Below the pieces are notes generated by a model that did no database searches, was not told the DNA's origin, and worked only from the letters and a program-made list of their open reading frames with translations. 64,000 nucleotides of DNA from Conchocele bisecta. Lineage: Eukaryota; Mollusca; Bivalvia; Lucinida; Thyasiridae. The position numbers were made by a program, and so were the translations under genes. Each line of letters starts with the position of its first letter. Position 1 is the stretch's first letter. The DNA is taken from contig CM055265.1 of assembly GCA_029237695.1 (NCBI GenBank), forward strand, positions 122,410,834 to 122,474,833, written 5' to 3'. Below, piece by piece: positions 23,621 to 34,735 of this stretch.

Positions 23621-24272
23621 CTATTCGAAGAATAGTTAGAGCTTATGTAGTCACCACGGTGTTGGCGTCAGCGTCACCGTCACACCTCGGTTAGTTATTT
23701 CCCCTTGGTTAAGGTTTGTACTCAAACTGTGTTAAGGTTTATAGTCAAGCTTGTAGATGGAATACTATTGTGCATACAGACACCATACTTGGACAACCTT
23801 TTCTCATAGGGATGTACATCAATAACCCCTTATCTATATTTTACCTTGACCTACATTTACTCTGGAATTACTTAGTTATTTCCCCTTGGTTAAGGTTTTT
23901 AGTCAACCTTGGTTAAGGTTTTTAGTCAAGCTTGTAGATGGAATACTCCTCGCCCTACACCAACCATACTTGGACAACTTCATCTCCTAGTGATGTACAC
24001 CAACAACCCCTGACCTATATTTGACCTTGACCTACATTTAACCTTGGATTACTTAGTTATTTCACCTAGTGATGTACATCAACAACCCCTGACCTATATC
24101 TGACATTAACCTACAGTTAACCTTGAATTACTTACTTAATTTCTTTGGTTAAGGTTTTTAGTCAACCTTGGTTAAGGTTTTTATGCGGGCCGCGGCCTCC
24201 TTGTTTGTCAAGCTATGTGTACATCGACAACCCTCGTAGTCGAGCTATGCTGTTCTCCTACAGCTCTTGTTA
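23612..24272 (+). repeat. Tandem-unit element family M, copy 2 (inverted)
   Basis: It starts TTTTAGCTCGACTATTCGAAG and ends TTCTCCTACAGCTCTTGTTA, the reverse complement of the 8647-9481 element. It has three diverged units with TTTGACCTTGACCTACATTT and CCTTGGTTAAGGTTTTTAGT. Confidence 0.75.
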
Positions 24273-24626
24273 TTTACATTGATGGTAACCGATTCTTCTT
24301 CAAATCAACAGGTATGAGATTACAGCAAAATGTACAATAAAGGATAAACAGTTTCGCATTTCCTGCACTATGTTTCATAAAAATCATCATTCCATTAGTA
24401 TTAAAGATATTAAAGGAAAAATTTACTGTAAACATATTTAAAATCATAACATCACACCGTTCGGAAACAACGTGTCCCACACCCTGTAATATATTGTTTA
24501 GAAGCTATTGTTGCGCATGTAAGTTCTGTATTCATTGTACAATGTTGTATTAATTAATGTTATAAATAACATAAGACTACATATAATCTATGCAAGGATA
24601 TAGATGTACAAACATATATTTTTATA

Positions 24627-26052
24627 CCCACTTTTTTTGTAAACGGGTATATTGTTTTCGTCACGGGTGTCCGTCCGTCCGTACGTCCGTACGTCCGTCC
24701 GTACGTCCGTCACGTTTCTTGTAACTCGAAAAACTTTTTCACCTTCATACCTACGCGCCTGATATTTGGTATGTAGCTTCGTTATCATGTGCAGATGCGC
24801 AAAGTGAATTTGGATTTTTGATCCGACCCTCCATCATGGATTATCTCCCCCTTTCGGACTCAGAATTTCCCATTTTTTCCTCGTAACTCGAAAAACTTTT
24901 TCACCTTCATACCTACGCGCCTGATATTTGGTATGTAGCTTCGTTATCATGTGCAGATGCGCAAAGTGAATTCGCATTTTTGATCCGACCCTCCATCATG
25001 GATTATCTCCCCCTTTCGGACTCAGAATTTCCCATTTTTTCCTTGTAACTCGAAAAACTTTTTCACCTTCATACCTACGCGCCTCATATTTGCTATGTAG
25101 CTTCGTTATCATGTGCAGATGCGCAAAGTGAATTTGGATTTTTGATCCGACCCTCCATCATGGATTATCTCCCCCTTTCGGACTCAGAATTTCCCATTTT
25201 TTCCTCGTAACTCGAAAAACTTTTTCACCTTCATACCTACGCGCCTCATATTTGCTATGTAGCTTCGTTATCATGTGCAGATGCGCAAAGTGAATTCGGA
25301 TTTTTCATCCGACCCTCCATCATGGATTATCTCCCCCTTTCGGACTCAGAATTTCCCATTTTTTCCTTGTAACTCGAAAAACTTTTTTTTTCACCTTTAT
25401 ACCTACGCGCCTCATATTTGCTATGTAGCTTCGTTATCATGTGCAGATGCGCAAAGTGAATTCGGATTTTTCATCCGACCCTCCATCATGGATTATCTCC
25501 CCCCTTTCGGACTCAGAATTTCCCATTTTTTCCTTGTAACTCGAAAAACGTTTTCACCTTCATACCTACGCGCCTCATATTTGCTATGTAGCTTCGTTAT
25601 CATGTGCAGATGCGCAAAGTGAATTCGGATTTTTCATCCGACCCTCCATCATGGATTATCTCCCCCTTTCGGACTCAGAATTTCCCATTTTTTCCTTGTA
25701 ACTCGAAAAACTTTTTCACCTTCATACCTATGCGCCTGATATTTAGTATGTACCTTCGTTATGTGCAGATGCGCAAAGTGAATTCCCATTTTTGATCCGA
25801 CCCTCCATCATCGATTACCTCCCCCTTTCCGACTCAGAATTTCCCATTTTTTCCTTGTAACTCGAAAAACTTTTTCACCTTCATACCTACGCGCCTCATA
25901 TTTGCTATGTAGCTTCGTTATCATGTGCACATGCGCAAAGTGAATTCGGATTTTTTATCCGACCCTCCATCATGGATTACTTCCCCCTTTCGGACTTAGC
26001 ATTTGGGGAAAGTGGGTATATTGCGATGGCGCGCCATCGACTTTTTCTAGTT
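24627..26052 (+). repeat. Pearl-like element with eight 162-bp tandem units
   Basis: The left end is TATACCCACTTTTTTTGTAA and the right end GGGAAAGTGGGTATATTGCG. A CCGT/ACGT microsatellite at 24668-24710 precedes the array. GTAACTCGAAAAAC recurs at 24721, 24883, 25045, 25207, 25369, 25536, 25698 and 25857, so the period is 162 bp with small indels in units 5 and 7. Units are about 95 percent alike, much more uniform than in the other pearl-like elements here. It is in MANEA intron 2. Confidence 0.9.
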
Positions 26053-26279
26053 GTAATTAATAAAATGACTTTTTATTGTTTTTTGTACAGTTTATAACTC
26101 CCAATAAAAAAATAAAATTGCAAATTCTTTTTTTTATTTTATTTTTTTCCCCTCCTCCTACTGCACTTCAGAGATTTGGTCGTTCGTAAAACAAACAATT
26201 AAAAAAGAAATGCCTAAATCTAAAAAATATTTAAATGTAAATACTTGTTCACCAATTTCACCAATAACAAAAAAGTCGC

Positions 26280-26600
26280 CCTCCACAAAAATATTTGTTT
26301 GATGAAATTCCATCAAATATTGATTTTATAGCGAAAAAACTATTTTCCTATGGGAATTTAACACGGGGGAAAAAGAGTTGGAAGCAGTGGGGGAGGAGTC
26401 AAAAATTGAAAACAATTGGAAATTGACTCCGAAACCTGTCTAAATAGCTTGGAAATGACGTAAATAAGAAAACAAAAAAATTTGGGGAGGGTGACTTTTT
26501 TGTTATTGATGACAAAATACTTGATGACAAAATGTAAATATCTTTTAGATTGAATGTGTTTAATAGCCAAAAGTTCATCGGCACAAAAACGTGGAACAGA
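26280..26600. repeat. Foldback MITE with GAAACCTGTC segment
   Basis: It contains GATGAAATTCCATCAAATAT on the left and the outer AAATCTAAAA(A)TATTTAAATG ends. The inner part (AATTGGAAATTGACTCCGAA, CTGTCTAAATAGCTTGG) repeats sequence also seen at 13080-13110 and 21940-22030. Confidence 0.55.
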
Positions 26601-26771
26601 CAGTAGTTATTATTTGCATGACTTTATATGCATATGTGAGATGCAGGGTAAATGTAGCTTATAGACTTTGTGAAACAAAAGTTAACATGCTTTAAATACA
26701 CATGCAGGCTTCGTCCTTATAATTAAATCAGACTGCATGCATGTGCTAGCAGATGAGGAGGAGTTTCTGCC

Positions 26772-27002
26772 TTAACCCATTTCATGCTGAGGATAAGCAA
26801 TTTTGATTGGGGAAAACTATAAATATTTTCTTTAAATGTTCTTAGAAGTATATGTTGTGACCAACATTTGAACCGTCTCATCGAGACGGTTCAAATGAGT
26901 GGTCGCAATATATACTTTCATTGAGAAATAACAAAAATAAAAAAATAAAATGTTTTTAAAAATTCATATCCGTAAGGGTGTATTCCGTATGTAATGGGTT
27001 AA
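26772..27002. repeat. Foldback MITE family A, copy 4 (complete)
   Basis: The ends are TTAACCCATTTCATGC and GTAATGGGTTAA. The central hairpin carries TTTGAACCGTCTCATCGAGA, and its stem tip differs from copy 2. Confidence 0.8.
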
Positions 27003-27201
27003 CAAGCTCTGTTATTCCCTGACATTGATTCCCAATAAAGAAAAAATTGACAAAAAATCCAGTGCACACAATCATTTTTGTCAACTTTCTGTGTCATTTA
27101 TGGAAATTGTATTAATGAGAATCAATGATGGGGAATAACAAGAGCTCGATCAGATGGAAGATCGTATACTTATACATTTACATCTCCAATATCTGTTGTA
27201 G

Positions 27202-27891
27202 GTGGTCATACACATAGAGCCATACAAGAATCGAGACCAGCACACGATGAAGTCCAACATCGCGTACCTGATCAAGACCTACGGCAGCCACCCCGCCTTC
27301 TACCGGCGCGATCACGGCACCAAGAGGAACCTCCCGCTGTTCTACGTCTATGACTCATACCTCGTTGACAGCACCAAGTGGAGACAACTCCTCGCTCCAG
27401 GTGGTCCTGGCTCCGTTCGTGGCACAGAACTTGACGGAATTTTCATAGGCCTTGTCGTTGAAAAGAAACACCAGAGCGAATTACTAAACTCCGGGTTTGA
27501 TGGGTTTTACACATATTTTGCTACAAATCAGTTTACATATGGTAGTTCTTGGTATAATTGGAAGTCATTGTCTGAATATGCGAAATCAAACAAATTATTG
27601 TTTATTCCGAGTGTCGGTCCGGGTTATATTGATACTGCAGTTCGGCCCTGGAATGGTGGTAACATGAGGAAACGGCTTGATGGTAAATATTACGATCAGG
27701 CATTCGGCAGCGCGTATGCCATTTCTCCAGATATAATTTCAATAACGTCATTCAATGAATGGCATGAGGGGACACAGATTGAGCCCGCCGTCAAAAAGGA
27801 GGGACAGAAATACCTTAACTATGGGGGAAAGGGCGAATATTTTTACCTGAATTTGACAAGAAATTGGGTCAGCATGTACGAAGCATCATAA
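27202..27891 (+). CDS. MANEA: Glycoprotein endo-alpha-1,2-mannosidase, exon 3 (catalytic, with stop)
   Basis: The exon begins right after the acceptor TTGTAG with GTG, so its first residue is Val and not a start codon. It encodes the last 229 residues. Seen in order: HIEPYKNRD (substrate-binding loop), FYVYDSYLVD, the GFDGFYTYFATN strand, IPSVGPGYIDT, and SITSFNEWHEGTQIEP. The two glutamates of NEWHEG are at predicted residues 438 and 441, equivalent to the catalytic pair E404/E407 of human MANEA. The TAA is at 27889-27891. There are no frameshifts and the C-terminus has the usual length. A foldback MITE starts directly after the stop codon, so the 3'UTR contains repeat sequence. Confidence 0.96.
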   Translation: MVIHIEPYKNRDQHTMKSNIAYLIKTYGSHPAFYRRDHGTKRNLPLFYVYDSYLVDSTKWRQLLAPGGPGSVRGTELDGIFIGLVVEKKHQSELLNSGFDGFYTYFATNQFTYGSSWYNWKSLSEYAKSNKLLFIPSVGPGYIDTAVRPWNGGNMRKRLDGKYYDQAFGSAYAISPDIISITSFNEWHEGTQIEPAVKKEGQKYLNYGGKGEYFYLNLTRNWVSMYEAS

Positions 27892-27892
27892 C

Positions 27893-28140
27893 TGTTGTAA
27901 CTCTTTGCATGCTGGGTAATTTGTGGGCTATAAATAGTTCAAAAATGGCAGATGACAATTCATTATATTTTCTTTTATTTCTCCTTATAAATGTCATGAA
28001 TATGTCTTGGAATTTCATTAGAATTGTGTCCTCCGGACACAATTCTAATGAAATTTCAAGACATATTTACAGAGAGAAATAAAACATATACATGTAGTCC
28101 TAATTTGTTCGGCGGATATTTTCGCGTGAAAAAGCACAAG
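27893..28140. repeat. Foldback MITE family R, copy 2
   Basis: It starts TGTAACTCTTTGCATGCTGG two bases after the MANEA stop codon. The hairpin at 28003-28068 has the same arms as 20925-20986 but the tip GTGTCCTCCGGACAC. The right end contains GCGGATATTTTCGCG. It probably lies in the MANEA 3'UTR. Confidence 0.75.
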
Positions 28141-28204
28141 AATTTCATCAGACATCTATCTATCTCTTTATACTGCTGCACACCCTCACGGGTAATTTCG
28201 AGCA

Positions 28205-28412
28205 GGTATTTATTTCATATATACATGTACATACAATTCAAATACAATCGAGGTTCCCGGTAATTAGCCGGTACCCATTTACAGCTGGGTGGACTGAAGC
28301 GGTATGGATAAAGTATCTTGCTCAAGGACACAACGCAGCGCCTCCGGTGAGGCTCGAACCCACGACCTTTAGATCAGCAGTCTGACGCTCTAACCACCAG
28401 GCCACTGCGCTC
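28205..28412 (-). repeat. tRNA-derived SINE
   Basis: Read on the minus strand it begins with an A-box-like GTGGCCTGGTGGTTAGAGCG and a B-box-like GGTCGTGGGTTCGAGCC, then the body TGTCCTTGAGCAAGATACTT typical of widespread metazoan SINEs. The acceptor-stem halves do not pair, so it is not a functional tRNA. It was driven by an internal pol III promoter when active. Confidence 0.8.
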
Positions 28413-28424
28413 CACAATGATTGG

Positions 28425-28700
28425 ATTTAACATTTTTTTGCATGGTAATGTTTTTTATTGATCATGTGGCGAATTTATAGTACAATTTTATTTCTCCATG
28501 ACAATAAAATGTTCGATGCACAGGCATTATTCAGATGCAGCAATATCTGAGAACCAAAGTACCTTTTTTGCATGGCCTAATGGGGAAGGGGACCAAAACC
28601 TGAAATTGTCCCCTTGGGTCCGAGACCTACTGTCTGGTGAACGTTTTGCTGCAAACGAACTTTTGTCTATTAAACACATTAAATCTAAAAAATATTTAAT
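28425..28700 (+). repeat. Dispersed repeat with GTTCCACGTTTTGCTGC end, copy 2
   Basis: This is the inverted partner of 20505-20760. It shares TCAGATGCAGCAATATCTGA and GAACCAAAGTACCTTTTTTG and ends with AAATCTAAAAAATATTTA. Confidence 0.65.
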
Positions 28701-29282
28701 TTGATGGGTCAATCGCGTGTTTGTTGTTACAAGCTGTACCAGTTCGTCCGAAAACCACCAGTTTGTCTGGCGTATGTAGTTAGGCCACGGTCAACATAGC
28801 TCGGCTCATAACAGCAGTCCCCATGCCACGCTCGCTATGACTTGCACATTATGATGCATGCAAATTAATCCGTTTAAATTAACTTAAAATATCATTTATG
28901 AACTTGGATGTGCATAAATTCTGTATATTTAGTGAATACCAAACTGAATTATCATAAAAATCGGGTTACGTTAACATCGATTGGAAAAAGTTGCAAAAGG
29001 ACGAAACTACGTAGGTACGGAATAGCCGAAATTGTCCGTGATATTTACAGACTTTTTCATGTTTTCTGACAATACAGTTAGCCATATTTGGTTGAAATAA
29101 ACGCGTGTTTGCGTGTTTGCATGTGTTTGTTTGTCTGGTTGAGAGTATTCGGAGGGAGTTAACTATACCGGCCTTTACTTATCAGCGATTGGCTGTACTG
29201 TATAAATAACTTGGCCACGAGAATAACACGTGTTGTGAACTGACAACTATAGTAGCCGGAAGCAATGTTTGGCCACATGTGA
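28701..29282. other. Intergenic sequence, no gene seen
   Basis: No coding or repeat signal could be assigned apart from a short GTGTTTGCGTGTTTGCATGT run. Confidence 0.45.
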
Positions 29283-29467
29283 AAGACTCGGACCTATGAC
29301 ACCGAAAAAATGCCTATTAAAAAAAATCCCATTACCCCACCCATTTGGTCTCGTGCATTACCATCTTCTATAAAGAAAAGATGGTAATGTACATGTACGA
29401 GACCAAGTGGGTGGGGTAATGGGATTTTTTTAATAGGCATTTTTTTGGTGTCATATGTCCGAGTCTT
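29283..29467. repeat. 185-bp foldback element
   Basis: Arms of about 85 bp start AAGACTCGGACCTATGACAC and contain TGCCTATTAA and CCCATTACCCCACCCA. They enclose a short loop (TATAAAGAAAAG). The arms are over 90 percent complementary. Confidence 0.85.
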
Positions 29468-29819
29468 CCACCTGTGTGTTTGGCTAGGGGAATTATTGAA
29501 ACTATCGACCCGTGACTTTTATTGTCACAGCGGCTAGGCATGATTTTAATGAATCGCGTAATGATGTGATGAAAATTTGGTCAAACAATCGGGTGTCATA
29601 AAACAAATTGAAATGGTATTGTAAACAGTTTGGCAGGCCTGCAATTAGCGAGATTTAGGTCACTGGGTGGGAAATGGGGATTACCTGAACGAATTTGGTT
29701 CCATTTTTTTTTTTAGAATTTCCGATATTTTCCGAGAATGGTCGCTAAAACGAGGATTTCGAGTCGAAATGGACGATTTTGCATGGCCGTTGGCCGCGTT
29801 AGACAGGTTCACGCTTAAT

Positions 29820-30141
29820 ACAGGTGCATTTTAGAGTAATTTTCATTGGGGGGAAATAAAATGGCCGCTTAACGGAGGGAGACGCTTAATACAGGTGGCC
29901 GTTAGTACAGGTGCGACTGTACTCCTAATTCATTTGGCGGATATTTTCGCCGCTAGCATGCAAACAGTTAAATGGGTGATCATAGTGACTTGCTTTCCTT
30001 TCAATTATATTCTAGGGATCTGTGTAACCCTTTTCTTGCTGAAGATATACCACTTTTCTGATGGAAACATAATTGTGAATATTTATCATATTTCTCCATA
30101 AAAGTATATGTTGTGACCACCATTTGAACCATCTTTTCGTT
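29820..30141. repeat. Fragments of MITE families R and A
   Basis: Positions 29927-29970 repeat the GGCGGATATTTTCGCCGCTA end of family R. Positions 30022-30141 match the left half of family A up to TTTGAACCATCTT. Both are truncated. Confidence 0.55.
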
Positions 30142-30244
30142 AAAATTTCATCAGAAAGCTAATTTAATTGCATTAGTATTGGAGTTTTTCAAAAAGTGCC
30201 TACCACTCCCCTCCCCCATACAATTAATTCTCACAAGTACACAG

Positions 30245-30438
30245 TAAAGGTATATGCCCAGTAGGCACAAAATGTTCTTTATATGAATTAAATAACTATA
30301 ATTGTGTCATTATTCCATCAGTTTTAAAAATTACAAGTGCCCGCTGTACAGATATAATCCTTTAGTAATAGTTATTTTACTGATAGCGATGCGCGATGGT
30401 ATCAGGCTATTTTCTTATGCAAATGAGGCATGGTGTTT
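30245..30438. repeat. TIR element family B, copy 2, left part
   Basis: It starts TAAAGGTATATGCCCAGTAG and matches 2868-3065 closely. It stops where a pearl-like element begins, at TTTTTAATTATTATA. The right half was not found on the other side. Confidence 0.7.
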
Positions 30439-30873
30439 TTTAATTATTATACCCCCCCACAACTTCAACCCCCCGCAACGAAGTTGTGGGGGGGTATACT
30501 GGAGTCAGCTTGTCCGTCCGTCCGTCTTTCCGTCTTTCCGTCCGTCACAAAACTTAACAATTGTAAATTTCCTTTTAACTTCTCTTTCCCTTTGCGGAAA
30601 TCTTTCATATTTTACCCGCCCCTTCTCTGACACTCATACATCATTCTGCAACAAACCTACGACCCCCATTTATGCCAGGGGTCAAGGTCACGGACTTAGA
30701 ATGTCTAGTTTGCTTTTTTCAACTGGAACCACCATCGCACTCTCCATATGTGCTGACATAGTCTTTTATCTGAAAATGATAGTATGCATGCGAGCTGGAA
30801 TTCATTCTAGGTCAGGGCTGACGCGGGGGAGGGGGGGTATTCCGTAAGCCCCCATTTACTGACAAATCTTCAT
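30439..30873 (+). repeat. Short pearl-like element with hairpin end
   Basis: The left end is TATACCCCCCCACAACTTC followed by the inverse AGTTGTGGGGGGGTATA, then CCGTCCGTCCGT. The right end is GGTATTCCGTAAGCCCC. The same two ends bound the larger elements at 35527 and 44921. Only one internal unit, with GGGTCAAGGTCACGG, remains. Confidence 0.75.
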
Positions 30874-31882
30874 ATGAAAAAATAATGTATGTTTCTATGT
30901 TTCATACCAATGGGGTATAGTAGTCAGTTATCGTTCCTGTATAGGTGGCGCCACTCGTCACGGTCCCAGCTGTTGTGTTCTTTTCGTGTAAACAACGTAT
31001 TCACCTTAGTTCATATTCATAATCATACCAGTGGGAATATTAGCGTCTAATTTAAACTTACTAAACTTACGGTTATATTTATCAAGAACAGAACTATGAG
31101 CTACCGTTTACATTTTGAGAATCGGTCCTATTTAATGATGAAATCAAAAAAATCGGCTAAATATTCGGGTCGAAACTATTTTTTTATCCGATTTTAATAA
31201 AATAGTATGTAGACACATTTACGTTCAAATTCCTCTTCGAATATGCCATTTACACTCACCTAGGGTCATATACTAAGGACTTAGAGCGGAAAAAGTGACC
31301 CATGTATTATTAGTATTTTAAAACACGTTTCCGAGCAGTATGATAATTTGATAAAAAAATTCGAAAATTTGAGTGAAAATATTTTTTTTTGCGAATAACG
31401 TTTTTATTATTCCAAATTGAATTGAGATCCCTATATGTAAAATCATCTACACAACGAGACGGATCGTTTGCCGTTTTACTTTTTGAGAATCGGTCCAACG
31501 GTTAATGATAAAATCGGGGAAAAAAACAGCTAAAATTCTAGCTTTCGAAAAATGTCGGTAAAATCGGATGAAAAAATGGCAATTACATGTATAACCGATG
31601 ATTACATCGCGTCATATAAAGTGTGTGTGGCTGGTGGGGGTGGGGGTGCGTGGGATGAGCGCATATTATGCGCGCATTCTGTTTTTTTCTGAGGAAAGTG
31701 ACTACAATATAACCTGGCTACGCTGATATGAAATGTCTGTTACAGGCATCATGAATCGTTGGTGAACAATACATGCCTAATCTGACTGCAACGTTGTTCA
31801 TACTTATCTGGGGGTACAATGGTCGCAGAATCAATGTTACGTTTTTTACCGGGCTATCAAATATTATCTCCTATGGTTTTTA
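30874..31882. other. Intergenic sequence, no gene seen
   Basis: AT-rich sequence holds a diverged direct repeat of TTTTGAGAATCGGTCC (31114 and 31480) but no coding signal. Confidence 0.5.
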
Positions 31883-33713
31883 GCTCGCCTGCACGAAGTG
31901 CAGAAGAGCTTATGGGATACCCCCGGCCTCGTCGGCGTCAGCGTCGGCGTCGTCCACAAACTTAACGTTGGGTAAATGTCTTGTAACTTCTGTTTCCTTT
32001 CATGGAACACCTTGTTATTTCATACATGAATTCCTCAGATGACCCGCTATCATGCTGTAGCAAATCCATGACCCACCACCCAGCCCTTACCCCAAGGTTA
32101 AGGTCACAAACTTAGCACATAACTTCTGTTTCCTTTCATGGAACGCCTTGATATTTCATACATGCATTCATCTGATCATACTCTATCGTGCTATAGCAAA
32201 TCGATGACCCACCGCCCACCCAATCGTTACCCCAAGGTCAAGGTCACAAACTTAGCATGTTCATGAACTTAACGTTGGGGTAAATGTTGTGTAACTTCTG
32301 TTTATTTACAGGGAACGCCTTCATATTTCATACATGCATTCATCTGATGATACTCTATCATGCTATAGCAAATTCATGACCCACCGCCCACCCTTTTCCC
32401 CAAGGTCAAGGTCACAATCTTAGCACATTCATAAACTTAATGTTTGGGTAAATGTATTATAACATCTGTTTCCTTTCATGGAACGCCTTGATATTTCAAA
32501 TATGCATTCATCTGATGATACTCTATCATGCTATAGGAAATCTATGACCCACCGCCCATCCCTTACCCCAAGGTCAAGGTTTCAAACTTATTACATTCAT
32601 AAACTTAACGTTGGGGTAAATGTCTGTTTCCTTTCATGGAACGCCTTGCTATTTTCTACATTCGTCAGATGACCCTCTATCATGCTGTAGCAAATACACA
32701 ACCCACCACCCAACCATTACCCAAAAGTCAAGGTCACAAACTTAGCATGTTCATAAACTTAACGTTGGGATAAATGTTGTGTAACGTCTGTTTCTTTACA
32801 CTTTGAATACCTTGATATTTCATACATGCATGAATAGATACATATTTCAAATCCATGACCAACCCCCACCCCTTTCCCCAAGGTCACGGTCACAATCTTA
32901 GCAACTTAAATGTCTGATAATAACTGTTTCCTTTGATGGAATGCCTTGATATTTCATACATACATTCCTGAGAAGACCCTCTATCATGCTGTAGCAAATC
33001 CACAACCAACCACCCAACCCTTACCCCAAGGTCAAGGTCACAAACTTAGCATGTTCATAAACTTTACATTGGGGTAAATGTTGTGTAACGTCTGTTTCTT
33101 TACACTTTGAACGCTTTGATATTTCATACATGCATTCATCTGATGATCCTCTATTGTGCTACAGCAAATCCATGACCCACCCCACCCCTTTCCCCAAGGT
33201 CAACATCATAAACTTAACGTTGAATTAAATGTCTTTTTATAACTTCTGTTTCTTTATAGGGAACACCTTCATATTTCATACATGCATTCATCTGATGATA
33301 CTCTATTGTGCTACAGCAAATCCATGACCCACTCCCACCCCTTTTGCCAAGGCCAAGGTCACAAACTTAGCACATGTATACATGCATTCCTCATGTGAAT
33401 AGCTATCATGCTGCAGAAAATCACCAACTTAGTGTGTTCATAAACTTAATGCTGGGTTAAATTTTGTTTTCCTTCTCTTTTCAGGGAGCACATTGATATT
33501 TCATACATGCATTCATCTTAGTATGCAATATCATGCTATATCAAATCCACGACCCACCTTCCACCACTGACCTCAATGTCAAGGTCCACCGCACACCCCT
33601 TATCCCAAGGTCAAGTTATATAATATTCATGTTTTTTATACAACTGTGACAAGTTTGAATGAAGGCTGCCAACAGGCGAGCTTCGTTGTCTTCTGACAAC
33701 TCTTGTTATCATC
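31883..33713 (+). repeat. Pearl-like element with about ten ~160-bp units
   Basis: The left end is AGCTCGCCTGCACGAAGTGC with CGTCGGCGTCAGCGTCGGCG. The right end is GGCTGCCAACAGGCGAGCTT. Each unit contains CTTAACGTTGGG, TTTCATACATGCATTCATC, TATCATGCTATAGCAAATC and CCAAGGTCAAGGTCACAAAC, with unit starts near 31960, 32125, 32265, 32430, 32600, 32755 and on. Units are diverged, so the array is old. Confidence 0.8.
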
Positions 33714-34307
33714 ATTTGACGTGATAGCTGTTTACATTTGTGACATTCAAACTTAGGCCTACGGAAATATATTGTTTACGACCCGATAGTCAGGCATTCC
33801 TTTTTCTCAGTTCATCTTTTAGCTGCGTTAAATTCAGCGAACCGTACGTAGATGCCTTGTTTTAATCAGATAATTGAAATGCGGTTAACACGTTTGTGTA
33901 TTGGAATACATGCAGGAGTCTTGGACTGCGACCGGTTGCGCCATCTGGTGGAACACAAGATGAGATAACTGACTACTATCCCCCATTGCATATGAAAAAA
34001 AATGTATATTTCATATGAATTGCATATGCGCCAAGCCATTTCAGGCTTTTATATGCACTGAATTCAAACAAATGCAAACAGTCTGATCAGAATCTACTGC
34101 TTCTGCTGTCCGTGTATCGATGCATCCTGCACGCTTTCTTGTAGATTCTGGAATATCAAACCTTACAGCAACTCTTCTGTTGTCTTGTGTGTGGCAGCTG
34201 GTGTTTTTTTTTATAATATTTCTTGTAAATTGTTATTTTAACCCATTTTATGCAAGATACTACGGCACCTTAAAAAAAATAACATCCACAAGTGTTTTCT
34301 AGACAAG

Positions 34308-34735
34308 TGTTTTCCCACCAGACAGGATCTCGTTACCACGAGACAGGATCTCATTACCTATCGAGTTCCCACAACATGGCATCTCGTTCCGACGATATAG
34401 GATCTTGTACCCACAAGTCGCGATCTCGTTTCCACAACATAGTCAGCCAATCAATACATAGCAGCATCGTAATTCAAGATGGTGGAGTAATATCTGCTAG
34501 TCTATTTTCTGATTATGTCGTTCGAACGAGATGCTATATCGTGGAAAGAGATAACTAACTTGTGGTAATGAGATGCTATGTTGTGGTAACGAGATGACTA
34601 ACTCGTGGTAAGGAGATGCTGTCTCGTGGGAACGAGATGCTATGTCGTGGGATCGAGATAGCTAACTCGTGGTAACGAGATACTATCTCGTCGGAACAAG
34701 ATGCTATGTGGGATCGAGATAGTTAATAGTAGGGG
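34308..34735. repeat. Inverted minisatellite built on CGTGGTAACGAGATG
   Basis: Units of about 20-22 bp (CGTGGTAACGAGAT then GCTATCT or AGCTAACT) run on one strand from 34308 to 34440 and on the other from 34515 to 34735. They enclose about 75 bp of unrelated sequence. The whole block can fold back on itself. Confidence 0.8.

Noticed and set aside
25275..25795. Open frames of 115 and 63 codons with internal repetition
   Set aside because: They arise because the 162-bp unit is a multiple of three. No start context, and the same phrases recur in each unit.
24627..26052. CRISPR-like regular repeats
   Set aside because: The whole 162-bp unit is repeated without unique spacers, and the genome is eukaryotic.
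28205..28412. Functional tRNA gene
   Set aside because: A- and B-box-like sequences are present but the acceptor stem does not form and a SINE body follows.
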